A stretch of 64,000 nucleotides of DNA from Choristoneura fumiferana (Eukaryota > Arthropoda > Insecta > Lepidoptera > Tortricidae). The first letter of the stretch is position 1. Each line of letters begins with the position of its first letter. Both the position numbers and the translations under genes were made by a program. Of this stretch, positions 11,195 to 21,575 are shown one piece after another. The stretch covers positions 5,616,685 to 5,680,684 of the forward strand of contig NC_133491.1 in assembly GCF_025370935.1 (NCBI RefSeq), read 5' to 3'. Below the pieces are notes generated by a model that saw only the letters and a program-made list of their open reading frames with translations, had not been told where the DNA came from and did not search any database.

Positions 11195-11362
11195 ATTTTG
11201 GAAGGGCGAATAGAAGGCAGGCGAGGCAGGGGAAGGCCGAGACGGTCTTTTATAGATCAAGCCAAGGAAAAAGTCAATGTCATGTCGTATCAGAAGCTGA
11301 AAACGCTGGCAGAGAACCGAAAAGAGTGGCGATTACTCCACCGACAAGAGCTAAGCTCTTAA
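11195..11362 (+). mobile_element. LINE ORF2 C-terminal fragment
   Basis: Open plus-strand reading ILEGRIEGRRGRGRPRRSFI, DQAKEKVNVMSYQKLK, NRKEWRLLHRQELSS and stop, followed by (atg)n. The GRGRPRRS...EWRLLHRQ end is typical of RTE-like and related non-LTR elements. 5'-truncated. Confidence 0.75.
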
Positions 11363-11811
11363 ATTAATGATGATGATGATAGCCAAAGCAACAAAACTGC
11401 AGTTCAGCTGGTACTCGCTGCAACTAGTACCACATTTTCTTGGACAAACTGCTCGTATAATGGCCATATTGGCGACTCATAAGGATCTCTATAGGATTAA
11501 CGGTTGTTTTATCTCTTTCAAGAAAATGCCGCTCTCAAACTTTTCAACCACAAAAAATATATATTATTTGAACTACCGCGGGAATGCTATCAGCCTTAGC
11601 GCCACTCTTTCGTAGGGAAACGACATAAAAGAGTAGGTACTCTAATACTCTTCAGATTTTTTAGGGCAGAAATTAAAGATAAAATCAATTATAACTTGAA
11701 AACTGTAAACATCAAAATCTGAACGTAAATTTCCGACTTTGATAGCAGCCACTCCTTTTAGGTTTGTTTTTTGTTCTTGGTTCTGATAACTTATACAACG
11801 AATCACAAGGC

Positions 11812-12055
11812 AATGAGGGTTTTCACAGAGGCGAAATATCGCTAGATGGCGTTAGTGTCATGAGGTCCGTTTGTATTGTAACTCTTTATTGTACATAAAA
11901 CATATGAAAAAAATTACAATCAACAAGACGTTTGACGTTTATTCGTGATTGGTAAAATAAATAAATGAGCCAATCGCAAGCAAACGTCAAACATCAAACG
12001 GACTTAACGATACTAACGCCATCTAGTGATATTTCGCCTCTGTGAAACCCTCATT
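11812..12055. mobile_element. Palindromic MITE with long inverted repeats
   Basis: aatgagggttttcacagagg at the left and cctctgtgaaaccctcatt at the right are inverted; the match continues through gctagatggcgttag / ctaacgccatctag to aaacggac. A further inner inverted pair (gacgtttgacg / cgtcaaac) flanks a LINE-tail-like word ctctttattgtacataaaac. A partial copy of the end is at 41558-41610. Confidence 0.7.
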
Positions 12056-12277
12056 AATACAAAATTAAAGTAGTCCCTTTCCAAGGTTTAAGATTCTTTA
12101 TTCCCGAGAACTTAATGCTATTTAATACATTACTGTTTTATGGAATGAGCAAAAAAAAAACAAAGAGGGTAATTTAACAAAAGTAACAAATATCTGCCGA
12201 TACACTTCAACGTAAACAAGGTGAGGAAAGCTTCTATTAGTAGTTAAAATAAATATATGGTTCAAGACACGGGACAA

Positions 12278-12376
12278 GGTGGATACAGGCCGCAACCAAC
12301 CGAAACAACAGAAGGTCTATGGGGCAGGCCTATGTCAAACAGTGGACTTCCTACGGCTGATAATGATGATGATAAT
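12278..12376 (+). mobile_element. RTE-like LINE 3' end
   Basis: gtggatacaggccgcaacca, gaaggtctatggggcaggcc, tgtcaaacagtggacttcct and terminal gatgatgatgat. Sense orientation; matches 17130-17295 and 40410-40521. Confidence 0.7.
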
Positions 12377-12389
12377 GAAATAATCATAG

Positions 12390-12760
12390 CGCCCTGACGG
12401 AATGTCGTTGATACCCTGGAAGACTGGCCGTGCGCTGGTGTGGGACGCTACCTGTACAGATACCCTGGCGGCGTCCTACCTACCAGCAACTACCAAATGT
12501 GCGGGGGCGGCGGCAGACGCCCGGGAACGCCTCAAGGTCACAAAATATAGCTGTCTCTACGCCCAATATCATTTCTTTGCTTTCGGCGTCGAGACTAGGT
12601 CCTTGGGGTAAGGGAGCTCAGCAATAGGTTAAGGGAGGCAAGCCTCGCGCCGGCAGCTTCCTCGCGCAAAGAATCTCAATCGCAGTTCAACGCGGGAATG
12701 CTGCCAGCGTGATGGGCACCATGCCAAGAGGCCCGCCTCTCTTTTTTAATTAAAGTTTTA
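12390..12760 (+). mobile_element. LINE ORF2 C-terminus (RPDGMSLIPW type), frameshifted
   Basis: Reads RPDGMSLIPWKTGRALVWDA, then CAGAAADARERLKVTKYSCL and FFAFGVETRSLG; after a frame change it continues PRAGSFLAQRISIAVQRGNA then ASVMGTMPRG. These words mark a widespread animal non-LTR element end. A shorter copy of the last part is at 59770-59935. Dead by frameshift and 5' truncation. Confidence 0.75.
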
Positions 12761-14130
12761 GCTTTAGTTATTTTAATTTAATAGTAGTTTTAGTGCTATG
12801 GATATTTTGTATTTTCTTAATATTTTCTTAATAAATCATACCGTTGAGTAATTATAATTATAAAATATACCTAGCGTTTATTAGAGAAACATCAATTAAA
12901 ATCCTAAATTAATACACTAAGGGAAACAAAGCAACTTCCCAGAAAGTTATATTTGAAACGTACGCTAATAATAATTAGGAATTCACGAAATGAGAATATT
13001 TTTCTCGATAAAGTCGTTAAAGAGCGCTAACAGGTTTCATTAAATTTGCATAGCGTCATGGATTGTTCGGTATACAATGTTTCAGAGTACGGAACTGAAA
13101 GAATACTCTGACCATTTATATACAGACTCTAATGCACTAGTGGTCACTGGTCGGTCATAATGGAGCTGAATTTCACCTCAGTCAACGTATCAGCGACATA
13201 ATCAATTTCAAGGTTGTATTTAGTATCACCAATATCTGACGAAACCAAGGGTTCATAAATATCTGATACGACTCCATTTCTAGTCAGTCAGTAGGACGTG
13301 TCTATTTTGCACCGTTTGCTGTGGCAGATCTTAATGTAGGTGATAGTTCAAAAATGAGATTGAGATATCTTCTTTTAAGTCGCCATATTCTTGACGGAGT
13401 GGGCGTGTTCGTCGGTCGAGCATCAGTTGCAGCTGTGAACCTTAACAAGGACTGTCTTGGGAAAATAGTGTGGTATTGATTTCCACACCACAATGCGCCC
13501 ACTGCCCACTTTCACATCAGAGGTTGTATAACGCGCAGGCTCTTGCCATTACTTTCACCATCTCTTTCTGTTAACATCTTACACCATTAGATAGAAATAA
13601 ATAATGAATGCGATAGCAAGCGTCCGTGCGGAGACAATATAAAATGACAGTTCTTGTATGCGAAATCTGTCATTTGATTGCGATCGCGAGCGCCAGAAAC
13701 GTAAGGTAATATGGTCTATGGTCCCTTAGTCGCCTTTTATTATACCGATGCGTTGGTTCGGCAAGCGATGACTCTGTCCTATTCTATAACATGACGCATT
13801 TCCCTTCTGAACAGACTTGACAGCTATAAAAGACAGTAATGTTTTTAAATAAAAGTAGATGAATAAATAGTCTTAATTTAGTGTTCGTAATCATTTCCAC
13901 AATTAAATCTCAATACTGAAACCAATTTGTGTATTTCAAAGCTCGTTCGTAGAGCGGAGCAAATTGAAATTTTAAATTCAATTGGCATCGCCAGGCTTAA
14001 GGATAGAAGAGAAAAATGATTAAATTGGACTCGATTCAGTTAAACGGTAAAACCATAAAAACAACTAAAAGTTGATGAAACTGATTGAGTTTCGGAGGTA
14101 AAAAACGCTCAGTAGGTACCTACCTTGTCA
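12761..14130. other. Mostly unremarkable AT-rich DNA with two short repeat fragments
   Basis: No supported gene. 13253-13335 (ataaatatctgatacgactc ... tgctgtggcagatcttaatg) is repeated at 27448-27540. 13618-13720 (tttgattgcgatcgcgagcg, ccagaaacgtaaggtaatat) is a diverged copy of the palindromic element at 52156-52259. Confidence 0.5.
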
Positions 14131-14215
14131 TCATAGTCATCATCAGCCAGAAGGCGTTCACAGTTCAATAGAGGTGTCCTTAGAACGACAGCCGTCCAAC
14201 TATCCCTACGGTTGC
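14131..14215 (-). repeat. RTE-like LINE tail fragment
   Basis: catcatcagccagaaggcgttcacagttcaatagaggtgtcc resembles the 3' ends of the RTE-like copies elsewhere in the window, but is diverged and very short. Confidence 0.4.
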
Positions 14216-14654
14216 CATCCGCCATCTTAAAAAAAAAGTTGCAAATGGCGCCGCCGTATTGTACGAATTCTCGCAAGTGGCATGCTTTCTGACAGATAAC
14301 CAACCAAAAATAGAAAATTGTAGAAAAAAATATAACTCAATAAATAGTAGGTATTCATTCTGCAATTTAATAGTTTTTACGTATTAAATAGCAATAAAAA
14401 CCATGCCTTCTACGGGAATTTTGCTGGTCTTGATTAAATCTCGGATGAAGCGCTATATGTTCCGGTGCGAAGTTGCTACTCGACAAACCTTTTTTTTTCT
14501 TTTTTTTATATGATCCCTAACTTTTCAATGATTTTGATTTTCACCCTTTGCCACACTTCTGACTTCCACTAGCTTACAGTGGTCCGTAGTCGGATCAACT
14601 TGAAATTTAGTATACGTTGTAAGTTGCATGAAAAGTACAGTCAGTAAAAAATAC

Positions 14655-14712
14655 AATACCCACAATACAATGACTCTTTATTGTACACCAGAAATAGTAA
14701 GCGATACAGAAA
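14655..14712 (-). repeat. LINE 3' tail fragment (antisense)
   Basis: acaatgactctttattgtac and accagaaatagtaagcgata match the start of 52436-52578 and the complement of 24350-24420. It is the 3' tip of a LINE 3' UTR, with its poly-A-signal-like tgtacaataaagagt. Confidence 0.5.
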
Positions 14713-15329
14713 ATAAAAAATAATCTAAAAAAAATAATTGAAAAATCTTGTAAGTATTAAAAATTATTTTTTAATATAAACTTATCTATCACTGTATTCG
14801 TCTAGCATTGACTGAGCTCAAAATATTAATTTTGAATCACGTAAAATACTTCACCTGTATACAGCGTGAAAGTGCACTCTCAAACAGTTTGATGTTTCAT
14901 TTTTATTGAACCCCTAAAAAGCGGACACGAAACAGAAAGGGCCCGAAAGCCTTTTAACGAAGCCTTCCACCCATTATGCTAGTTCTTTGTTACATTTTGT
15001 CCATTCAGTGGCCCGTTTCGGCACTGTCATTCATCATTATCCTCTATTGAATTTGTTTGCAATATGTTTTTAGCTTTTATTATGTGTTTAAAAGGTATTT
15101 ACAGAAGCAAGACCCTTTTATAGACCGTCTTTGATGTGTGTACCTACAGGTCCCCATACATACGGTACATACGGATTTTGTCGTATTTGAATAGTGATTT
15201 AAAGACAGAACTACGAAACGTCACGCGAGCTAAATGTGCGAGGCACCTATCTGTCTCAAAAGCCAGATATTTAGCGTTTATATTAATTAGTTAGCATGAT
15301 GATAATACTCCTCATTCAAACAACTATTG
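14713..15329. other. AT-rich stretch without supported gene
   Basis: I see no open frame with domain features and no structured repeat here. Confidence 0.45.
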
Positions 15330-15530
15330 CTTTGCTCACCCGCGAACTTATAGCTAGGTCTATGCAACAAGTGCGTGTTCATGCAGTTCCTCCATCTCAT
15401 TCCAATCACACAAACCAAACCATCTCCACCACCACACTACACTGACGCGTTTCGAACTCAACCAGAGCTCATCCACAGAGCAACACTACTTTCCCCATCC
15501 TACCAGATGTTAGTCTAACATGATGTTTGA
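15330..15530 (-). repeat. Dispersed repeat, GAGCTCTGGTTGAGTTCGAA family
   Basis: Contains gctcacccgcgaacttatag, gttcatgcagttcctcc, gacgcgtttcgaactcaacc and agagctcatcc. Copies at 22596-22805 (same orientation), 34328-34555 and 52838-53070 (inverted). Type unknown; no coding content. Confidence 0.6.
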
Positions 15531-15986
15531 GGAAACAGACAGAACGGTCCTCCTCCGGTACCTCCTCCTTTTGTTAAGTCGTTAAAAAATACTAGCAAGC
15601 ACGCTAGCAAGGGTAGAAAGCCTGTGACATCGAAGTTTCTCGACAAGGTTACAGAAACACTTAAAAAGCGGCATCGTAAAAAACTCATTGGCATTTCCTA
15701 TCGCAAGCACGTCTTTCTCGTACCACAATAGCATTTAATTTACCCCAAAAAATACCTAAAAAACTGGCGACAAAAAATAACTTTCCGAACAAGTCAACGT
15801 TGATATTATCATAATTTTTGACCTCGGCAATAACGGGCTGCTTGAAATTCAGCCGTGGCTCTAACTTTTACAAGTCCCCGCTTGGACTGAATGAGAAATA
15901 AGGCGACTTAACGAATGGTAGCTATTACAGTAGGCAGACAAGTTTCCCATTATAAGTGCAAGTTTTAGGGTTTCATCACACGCGTG

Positions 15987-16111
15987 GTTTTTTTATATAA
16001 GAAGGGGAAAGCGAGCATGCGGGTAGGCAATCCCGGCTGCCCATGGACACCTGCCAACTCGAGGGGTATCACAGGTGCGTTTCCAGCTCTTTGAGAGATT
16101 GATAGGCTCGT
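15987..16111 (-). repeat. Diverged copy of LINE-tail repeat (cccatggacacctgccaac)
   Basis: T-run then agcgagcatgcgggtaggca, cccatggacacctgccaact, ggtatcacaggtgcgtttcc. Same type, opposite orientation, at 35706-35843, and partial at 46371-46446 and 59622-59740. The T-run is the complement of a poly-A tail. Confidence 0.6.
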
Positions 16112-16538
16112 TTTTTAAAGATCCCTAAGCTGTACTGCTCCGGAAACACTGTCCCAGAAAACTGGTTTCATATTTAAGTCGTGCCTGGAAAGAAGTTTCG
16201 CTTAAAGCGCACGGTGCTAGATTGCCATTCATCAAGGTGATGAGGATGAAATGAACTGACGCCTGCGCGAAGTACGGTAGTGAAACCTACTTAGCTGCAG
16301 ATCTCCGACCTCTTGGTCTCTGATATGCGCGTTCTGTTGCCAGTGATGACATATTATATGGATCCGAGACGTAGACACTTTTGAATTGGCTCAGAGATGC
16401 TCAGCGAGCTATAGTAATAATAAATAAATATCATGGGACATTTGACACCAACTTGCCTTAGTCCCAAAGTAAGCAAAATTTGTGTTAAAGGTAAATAGAC
16501 CCATACCTGAATACAATGTTAAACACACAAGACTCGAG

Positions 16539-16637
16539 AGCTTCTTGCCGGATTCTTCTCAACAGAGGTTTTAAGGCATAACTGCTTGTTATAGCCTAAA
16601 TTGAATAAAGATATTTTGAATTTGACTTTTGACTTTG
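16539..16637 (+). mobile_element. LINE 3' UTR fragment inserted in SINE
   Basis: cttcttgccggattcttctc, aacagaggttt, then atagcctaaattgaataaag and (tttgac)n. It is the same tail as at 26820-26960, where it follows a LINE coding relic. Truncated to about 100 bp. Confidence 0.65.
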
Positions 16638-16678
16638 AGAGAATATTTGCATCGCCCAGGGATCAAACCCGGGACTTC

Positions 16679-17044
16679 GGGTTAGTATCATTTCGTCTAA
16701 AAAGCAGTTGGTCTATGTAGCAAATTAGCAATTGGTCTAAGTAGGAAGTGGCCTAAGAAGCAACTGGACTAAGTAGCAACATGTCTAAGTGTCAAGTGGT
16801 CTAAAATTCTTTAACTCAGAGTCGACAGAGCTCCGCAAAGCGGAGCTCCTACTCCGCGTGGCTGAGGCGCTTCGCGCCTTGACGCAACTCAAAGCTAGCC
16901 TAACTTACCTATGCCTTTTCAAGTTTACGACAAAAACAGATTAGGACCAATTGCTTTTTAGACCACTTGCTACTTAGACCAGTTGCTTCTTTGACCACTT
17001 GCTACTTAGACCAGCTGCTTTTTTAGATGAAATGATACTAGCCC
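16679..17044. mobile_element. Short transposon with GGTCTA-array inverted repeats
   Basis: Ends gggttagtatcatttcgtct and agatgaaatgatactagccc are inverted repeats; inside each end, GGTCTA (or TAGACC) words recur about every 16 bp. The centre holds a GC-rich palindrome (agctccgcaaagcggagct) and a second one (aggcgcttcgcgcct). Flanked by ggacttc (16672-16678) and gaacctc (17045-17051), two mutated copies of ggacctc in the undisturbed SINE, i.e. a 7-bp target duplication. Same family as 42306-43519. No transposase. Confidence 0.8.
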
Positions 17045-17129
17045 GAACCTCAAGCTTTGTAGTCAGGTTCTCTAACCACTGGGCTAAGTGGCAGGCCATG
17101 CACGTAGAACGGTATTGGCGTTGGAACCG

Positions 17130-17295
17130 AAAAGTTCTCATATGGAGACCGCTGATCGGCAAGCGCAGGCAACGCAGCCTAGGACGGATGTGCTGGCTAA
17201 AGCCGCAGATTGAATGTGGATGCAGGCCGCTTCCAACCGAAGCTACTAGAGGTCTATGTGGACCGCCTACGGCTGACATGATGATGATGGTGATG
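17130..17295 (+). mobile_element. RTE-like LINE 3' end
   Basis: ctgatcggcaagcgcaggca, tggctaaagccgcagattga, tggatgcaggccgcttccaa, ccgcctacggctgac and (atg)n. Sense orientation, 5'-truncated. Confidence 0.7.
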
Positions 17296-17427
17296 TGATC
17301 TAATGAGCGAAATAAGCAGAAACGTGATTGTAAACCTCAGTTTAGACCTGCCAGAAATCGCGCAAGTTGCATTAAATTGTGAAGCTGGAAAAGCAACGAG
17401 TTTTACGTGATCAAGCGAGCGCGGTAA

Positions 17428-17727
17428 GCCGTGGTGGCCGAGTGGTTTGACCTATGGCCTCTCAAGCAGAGGATCGTGGGTTCAAACCCCGTCTCGCACC
17501 TCTAGGTTTATCGAAATTCATGTGCGGAATTACATTTGAAATTTACCACGAGCTTTACGGTGAAGGAAAACATCGTGAGGAAACCTGCACAAACCTGCGA
17601 AGCATTTCAACGGTGTGTGTGAAGTTGCCAATCCGCACTGGGCCCGCGTGGGAACTACTGCCCAAGCATTCTGAGAGGAGGTCTCTGCCCAACAGTGGGA
17701 CGTATATAGGCTGGGATGAGGATGATG
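17428..17727 (+). mobile_element. Full-length tRNA-derived SINE with 15-bp target duplication
   Basis: Head gccgtggtggccgagtggtt (A box) and gggttcaaaccccgtctcgc (B box), body gaaattcatgtgcggaatta, end cagtgggacgtatataggct. Flanked by aagcgagcgcggtaa (17413-17427) and aagcgagcgcggcaa (17728-17742), one mismatch in 15. Other copies: 41667-41930, 49836-50075, 55554-55811, partial 30788-30845 and 61868-61990. Confidence 0.85.
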
Positions 17728-18057
17728 AAGCGAGCGCGGCAACTTGCACGTTTTTGGAGATCTAAATTGAACATAAGTAAAAAAGTGGTTCAAGAAAGAG
17801 CACAACTAGGCTTAGTGTGCTATTATTTTCAAGTTAAAAAAAAGAGATCCATAGAGGGGTTTTCTTATGATCACATAATAGAAACGTGCTATTATTGTTT
17901 CAATTATCTTAGTAATAAATAAACAAAAGGTATATTCAAAACATCAAATATTAATTCATATTCCAATGCAGTATCAATTGCGTGCAATTATTGCATGGGT
18001 ACGAAGACAATCATTCTAAATTGTATTTGTCACGTAAAAGATTGTTCGTTATTATTA

Positions 18058-18240
18058 AGCCGCGTATCCATTAGAGCAGCCTCAGGCCGAGCACCGCGAG
18101 GCGAGCCATATTTTGTCGGTTTTTTGGCCGTGCTCAAAGGAGCCTCAGTCTGAGCCGTGCCTTTGGCAGCGTCTCCACTTGCGCGGCCTCGGAGCGAGGC
18201 AGCCGCTCGGCCCGAGGCTGCCTCTAGTGGATACGCGGCT
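18058..18240. mobile_element. GC-rich MITE with about 35-bp inverted ends
   Basis: agccgcgtatccattagagc and the complementary ...ctctagtggatacgcggct close a 183-bp non-coding GC-rich element; the match continues over cagcctcaggccgagc / gctcggcccgaggctg. The left flank is TTAA-like and the right TAAA, so a piggyBac-type origin is possible but not proven. Confidence 0.7.
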
Positions 18241-18344
18241 AAACGATTTTGTTTTTTCCTTTCAAGTTTAGAAAGCCAACTACTGTATCAATAACTGTAT
18301 CAATTAATACAAACAAGCTAACTTGCTTAATCCATACTAATCAA

Positions 18345-18568
18345 TACTAATATTATAAATGCGAAAATGTGATTGTTTGTTTGTGTGTTTGTCCGTCTTT
18401 CACGCCGTAACGGAGCGACGGATCGACGTGATTTTTGGCATAGAGATAGTTTATGGGCCCGAGAGTGACATAGGCTACTTTTTATCCCGAAAAAATGCAC
18501 AGTTCCCTAAGGAAAAGCGCGCGATAACCGAATACCACGCGGGCGGAGCCGCGGGCAAAAAGCTAGTA
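18345..18568 (+). mobile_element. Helitron-like non-autonomous element
   Basis: Starts tactaatattataaatgcg and ends cgggcggagccgcgggcaaa...CTAG|T, with a short GC hairpin just before the CTAG end as expected of Helitron 3' ends. Middle part ggagcgacggatcgacgtga is nearly identical to 20831-20850. Reading frames through it are incidental. Confidence 0.7.
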
Positions 18569-20164
18569 AAATCATGAAAAGGTTCCCACAAAACCTCACA
18601 CCGTAAACATACTAAAACATAGCCCCTAACATCCCTAAAAACGCAGATCACGTATCCGTGGACGTTTTTAAAACCCCCGCGGGAATAATTGAAGGCCCAG
18701 TGGCTACCAATAATTTAGTGGTCGCAAATCTACTTGAGACTTTTGGGGACGACCTTTATGTTTGAATGGTGCTTGACCGTTCCCTAATCCGATCTTAATG
18801 AGAATTTTTTCATTACGTTTTTATAAAATGCTGGCTGGAAATGATTGAGTTTTATGAGAAAATTTTGAATAGGTATCTAGTTTTGTGTATCAGAGATACG
18901 TTTAAGAGTCATTGAAGGAAAGACAGTGATCATCATTATTTCCTATACGAGGTATTTTGAAATTAATACTCAATATTTCAACAGGTTGTGTTAGTTTATT
19001 TAAACACCACCGTAAAAGAGGGGTGCGATTTCAATGTAATTTTATAATTTTCAAAAGGCATAATGTAATTTGGCATAATTTTTTAGTTATAATTTTTTTC
19101 CGCTGTAAACAAATAAATGTTCTTTCTGTAGAGCTGTACAAGTCAGGTTAGGTTTGTTTTATAAAGGTGTGAAAAATTAATGGATTCATAGAAAGAGTTA
19201 TTATGACAAACAATACATTATGACAAACATAAAATTATGACTTTAAACAATTTTATTATGCGAGCCAATATGGACCCCTGTAAAGCTTTTCGATCAGAAT
19301 TTTTGATTTAAATGTAAACTAAGTATTATACAAAAAACATACATATTTTCCAAACATTGAGTTACTTGTACAAGGGCTAACTTATCCCTTCAATACCAGT
19401 CAACTTTTAGGTGGATGAAAGGAGCATTCAATTCAGACCAAACGACAGAAGACCAAAAGAGAGAGCAAACCTCAAAATGACATCATCGAACCGTAATCAA
19501 CACATGACGTTGCAGAAAAATAGTTGAAAACATCAAACTTGAAATTTCACAACTATTCGCTACAAATGAAAAGATAAGTACGTGACTGCTGAAAAGTATT
19601 ACCAGTTTAATTCAATTAGAGCAATGCGCTTTATGAAGACAAAGTACGCGGAGACCGAAGCTTGGACAACTTGTTTCTTGCCGCGGCACTTGCAATGAAA
19701 CATTGAACGTGACGGAGAAGTTATACAAATAAAATGTTATTTGAAAGAAAGAAAGAGAGAAAAACATTTATTCGTGACATTTTTTACAAATAAAGAAAAA
19801 GAAAAAAGGAAATAAATTTTGTCACGAAATGGTCCCATCCCAACTCAGCATGATGTCAACCTTGCGGCCATTTTTGCGGCGGTATTTTTACTTCTCATGG
19901 CTGTTAATTTTGCACTTGTGCTGAATCTAAGCGATATAAAATGTTTTTTGTGGTCTAGTGCATAAAGAAAATTTTTCGTCTAAAACCAAGGCCATCAAGT
20001 ACGCATAAAAAGTTTACAAAAATCTTTTTTTTCTCATAACAATTCGTGTTTTTGTTAAATTCAAAGTTAACGCAATGAAAACGAACAGCCATTAAAAAGT
20101 TCATACCAGTTTTCCTAAAACCTTGACGTTTGCTATGAAATGAGCTCTTATAGTATAACCTAAC
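18569..20164. other. AT-rich stretch without supported gene
   Basis: Only a (gaaa)n-like run at 19743-19765 followed by catttattcgtgacattttt and a second ttttgtcacgaaat at 19815-19829 stands out; these look like antisense LINE-tail ends. Nothing coding. Confidence 0.45.
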
Positions 20165-20430
20165 CAACAAAAAGTTGAAAAACCCCCGACTATGTCCAAA
20201 GCTCAATATCTCAAAAACGGCTAAACCGATTTTGATGAAACATGTCTAAAAACCATTGCTAGAAAACCTGATTTCAAATTAAAAAAAACTGCATTCAAAT
20301 CGGTCCACCCGTTTCGAGCTACGGTGCCACAGACAAACACACATAGCGGTCAAACTTATAACACCCCTCTTTTGGCATCGGGAGTTAAAAACTTATAACA
20401 CCCCTCTTTTTGCGTCGGGGGTTCAAAACC
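20165..20430 (-). repeat. Dispersed repeat, ACCCCTCTTTTTGCGTCGGGGG type
   Basis: Contains aatatctcaaaaacggctaa, aaaccgattttgatgaaaca and two tandem copies of aaacttataacacccctctt near 20353-20413. The complement of the same words is at 56186-56320. Confidence 0.55.
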
Positions 20431-20749
20431 AGGTACGATTGAGGTGAACTAAACAGTAAACTAATTATATTTGACTGTTAAACCCGCATTCATGATTGAA
20501 TATTGTAGTCTTTTATCGGTCCACATTCATGGTCCTAATGAGTATGGGTCAAAGACGATTCTGCTGGTTTATTTGCTCCGTGGCAACCGCGATAATTAAA
20601 CCGTTTCACTCGTCATCCGGGACAAACTCGGGCCTTGTAATTAATGACCGATCCTAGACCTTTTGGTGACTGAACGAGGTTCCATTGTGAGAGACGCAAC
20701 GGACGAAGTAAAGCGAATTCCAGAAAATTAAGTTAGCAAAAATCCATAC

Positions 20750-20983
20750 TAGGTATATATTATGCATTATAAATTAGAAAGTGTGTGTGTGTGTTTGTAT
20801 GTTTTTGTTTGTATATTGTTTTTTGTCGAAACGGAGCGACGGATCGACGTGATTTTTGGCATAGAGATAGTTTATGGGCCAGAGTGACATAGGCTACTTT
20901 TTATCCTGGAAAATGCACAGTTCCCGAGGGAACAGCGCGCGATAACGGAATTCCACGCGGGCGAAGCCGCGGGCAAAAGCTAG
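20750..20983 (+). mobile_element. Helitron-like non-autonomous element
   Basis: Contains a (gt)n tract, ggagcgacggatcgacgtga, tagtttatgggcc and ends cgcgggcgaagccgcgggca...CTAG|T. About 230 bp, close relative of 18345-18568. Confidence 0.7.
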
Positions 20984-21023
20984 TAATAGGAATAAAAAAA
21001 CATCAGACGCACTCATATTAAAT

Positions 21024-21118
21024 GAAATTAATTCGGATAACTCACGCCTTAAATCGAGATTCGTAATCGCACGAGCTAAACTCGATTTATGACGTGAGTT
21101 ATTCGGAATAATTTAATT
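21024..21118. repeat. Imperfect inverted repeat
   Basis: attcggataactcacgcctt / gacgtgagttattcggaat plus taaatcgag / ctcgattta around a 20-bp loop. AT-rich, about 95 bp; a small MITE or fold-back. Confidence 0.5.
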
Positions 21119-21417
21119 ATAAAAGAAGCAGTATTCAGTAAGTCTTAAAATAAAAAGTATGATACTTAACTGATTGCAGTAATGTCCAGGGTTGTACTTT
21201 TTACAAACTTTTATTTAATTTTTAATGTTCAGTCAAGGTCGTAACTATAAATGTACAGTCGAATAAATTGAATCATTACCAGGGTAGAGAACCTTTGTGC
21301 TACTCGTACTAATGTCATTTTGACATCCTGTACTTTTGTCAAGGAAATCATAGTGCTATTGCAAACCCGCTGCGCGCTCACCTCAATTTCAATTCGTCCG
21401 CCAATCCCCAGTAGTGT

Positions 21418-21575
21418 AATATGGTTTCGCCAGAAGACCAGCGCTGACTCCATCCGAGGATTCAGCATTTATGCTGAGGCGGGACCATTTCGGGCACACA
21501 ACGTAGTTTTACTTTGTATCTCACCCTTTTTCTTTTTGTATTTTGATATTATTTTTTGTCTCGAATAAATTTATT
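21418..21575 (+). repeat. Dispersed repeat, second copy of 10888-11060
   Basis: atggtttcgccagaagacca, gcgctgactccatccgagga, atgctgaggcgggaccattt and tttttgtctcgaataaattt. Followed by (attc)n at 21575-21645. Confidence 0.55.

Larger units (their letters stand above)
16420..17100 (-). mobile_element. tRNA-derived SINE split by two later insertions
   Basis: Minus-strand copy of the 5345-5610 SINE. Its tail and body occupy 16420-16538, a LINE 3' tail interrupts at 16539-16637, the SINE resumes at 16638-16678 with the B box complement (atcaaacccgggacttc), and after the element at 16679-17044 it ends with the A-box region (ttctctaaccactgggctaa). Confidence 0.75.

Noticed and set aside
17428..17505. 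tRNA-Leu-like or tRNA-Ser-like sequence
   Set aside because: Head of a SINE with target duplications on both sides; several copies occur in the window.
18359..18577. 72-codon open frame
   Set aside because: Lies wholly inside the Helitron-like element 18345-18568, which has a second copy at 20750-20983 where the frame is not kept.
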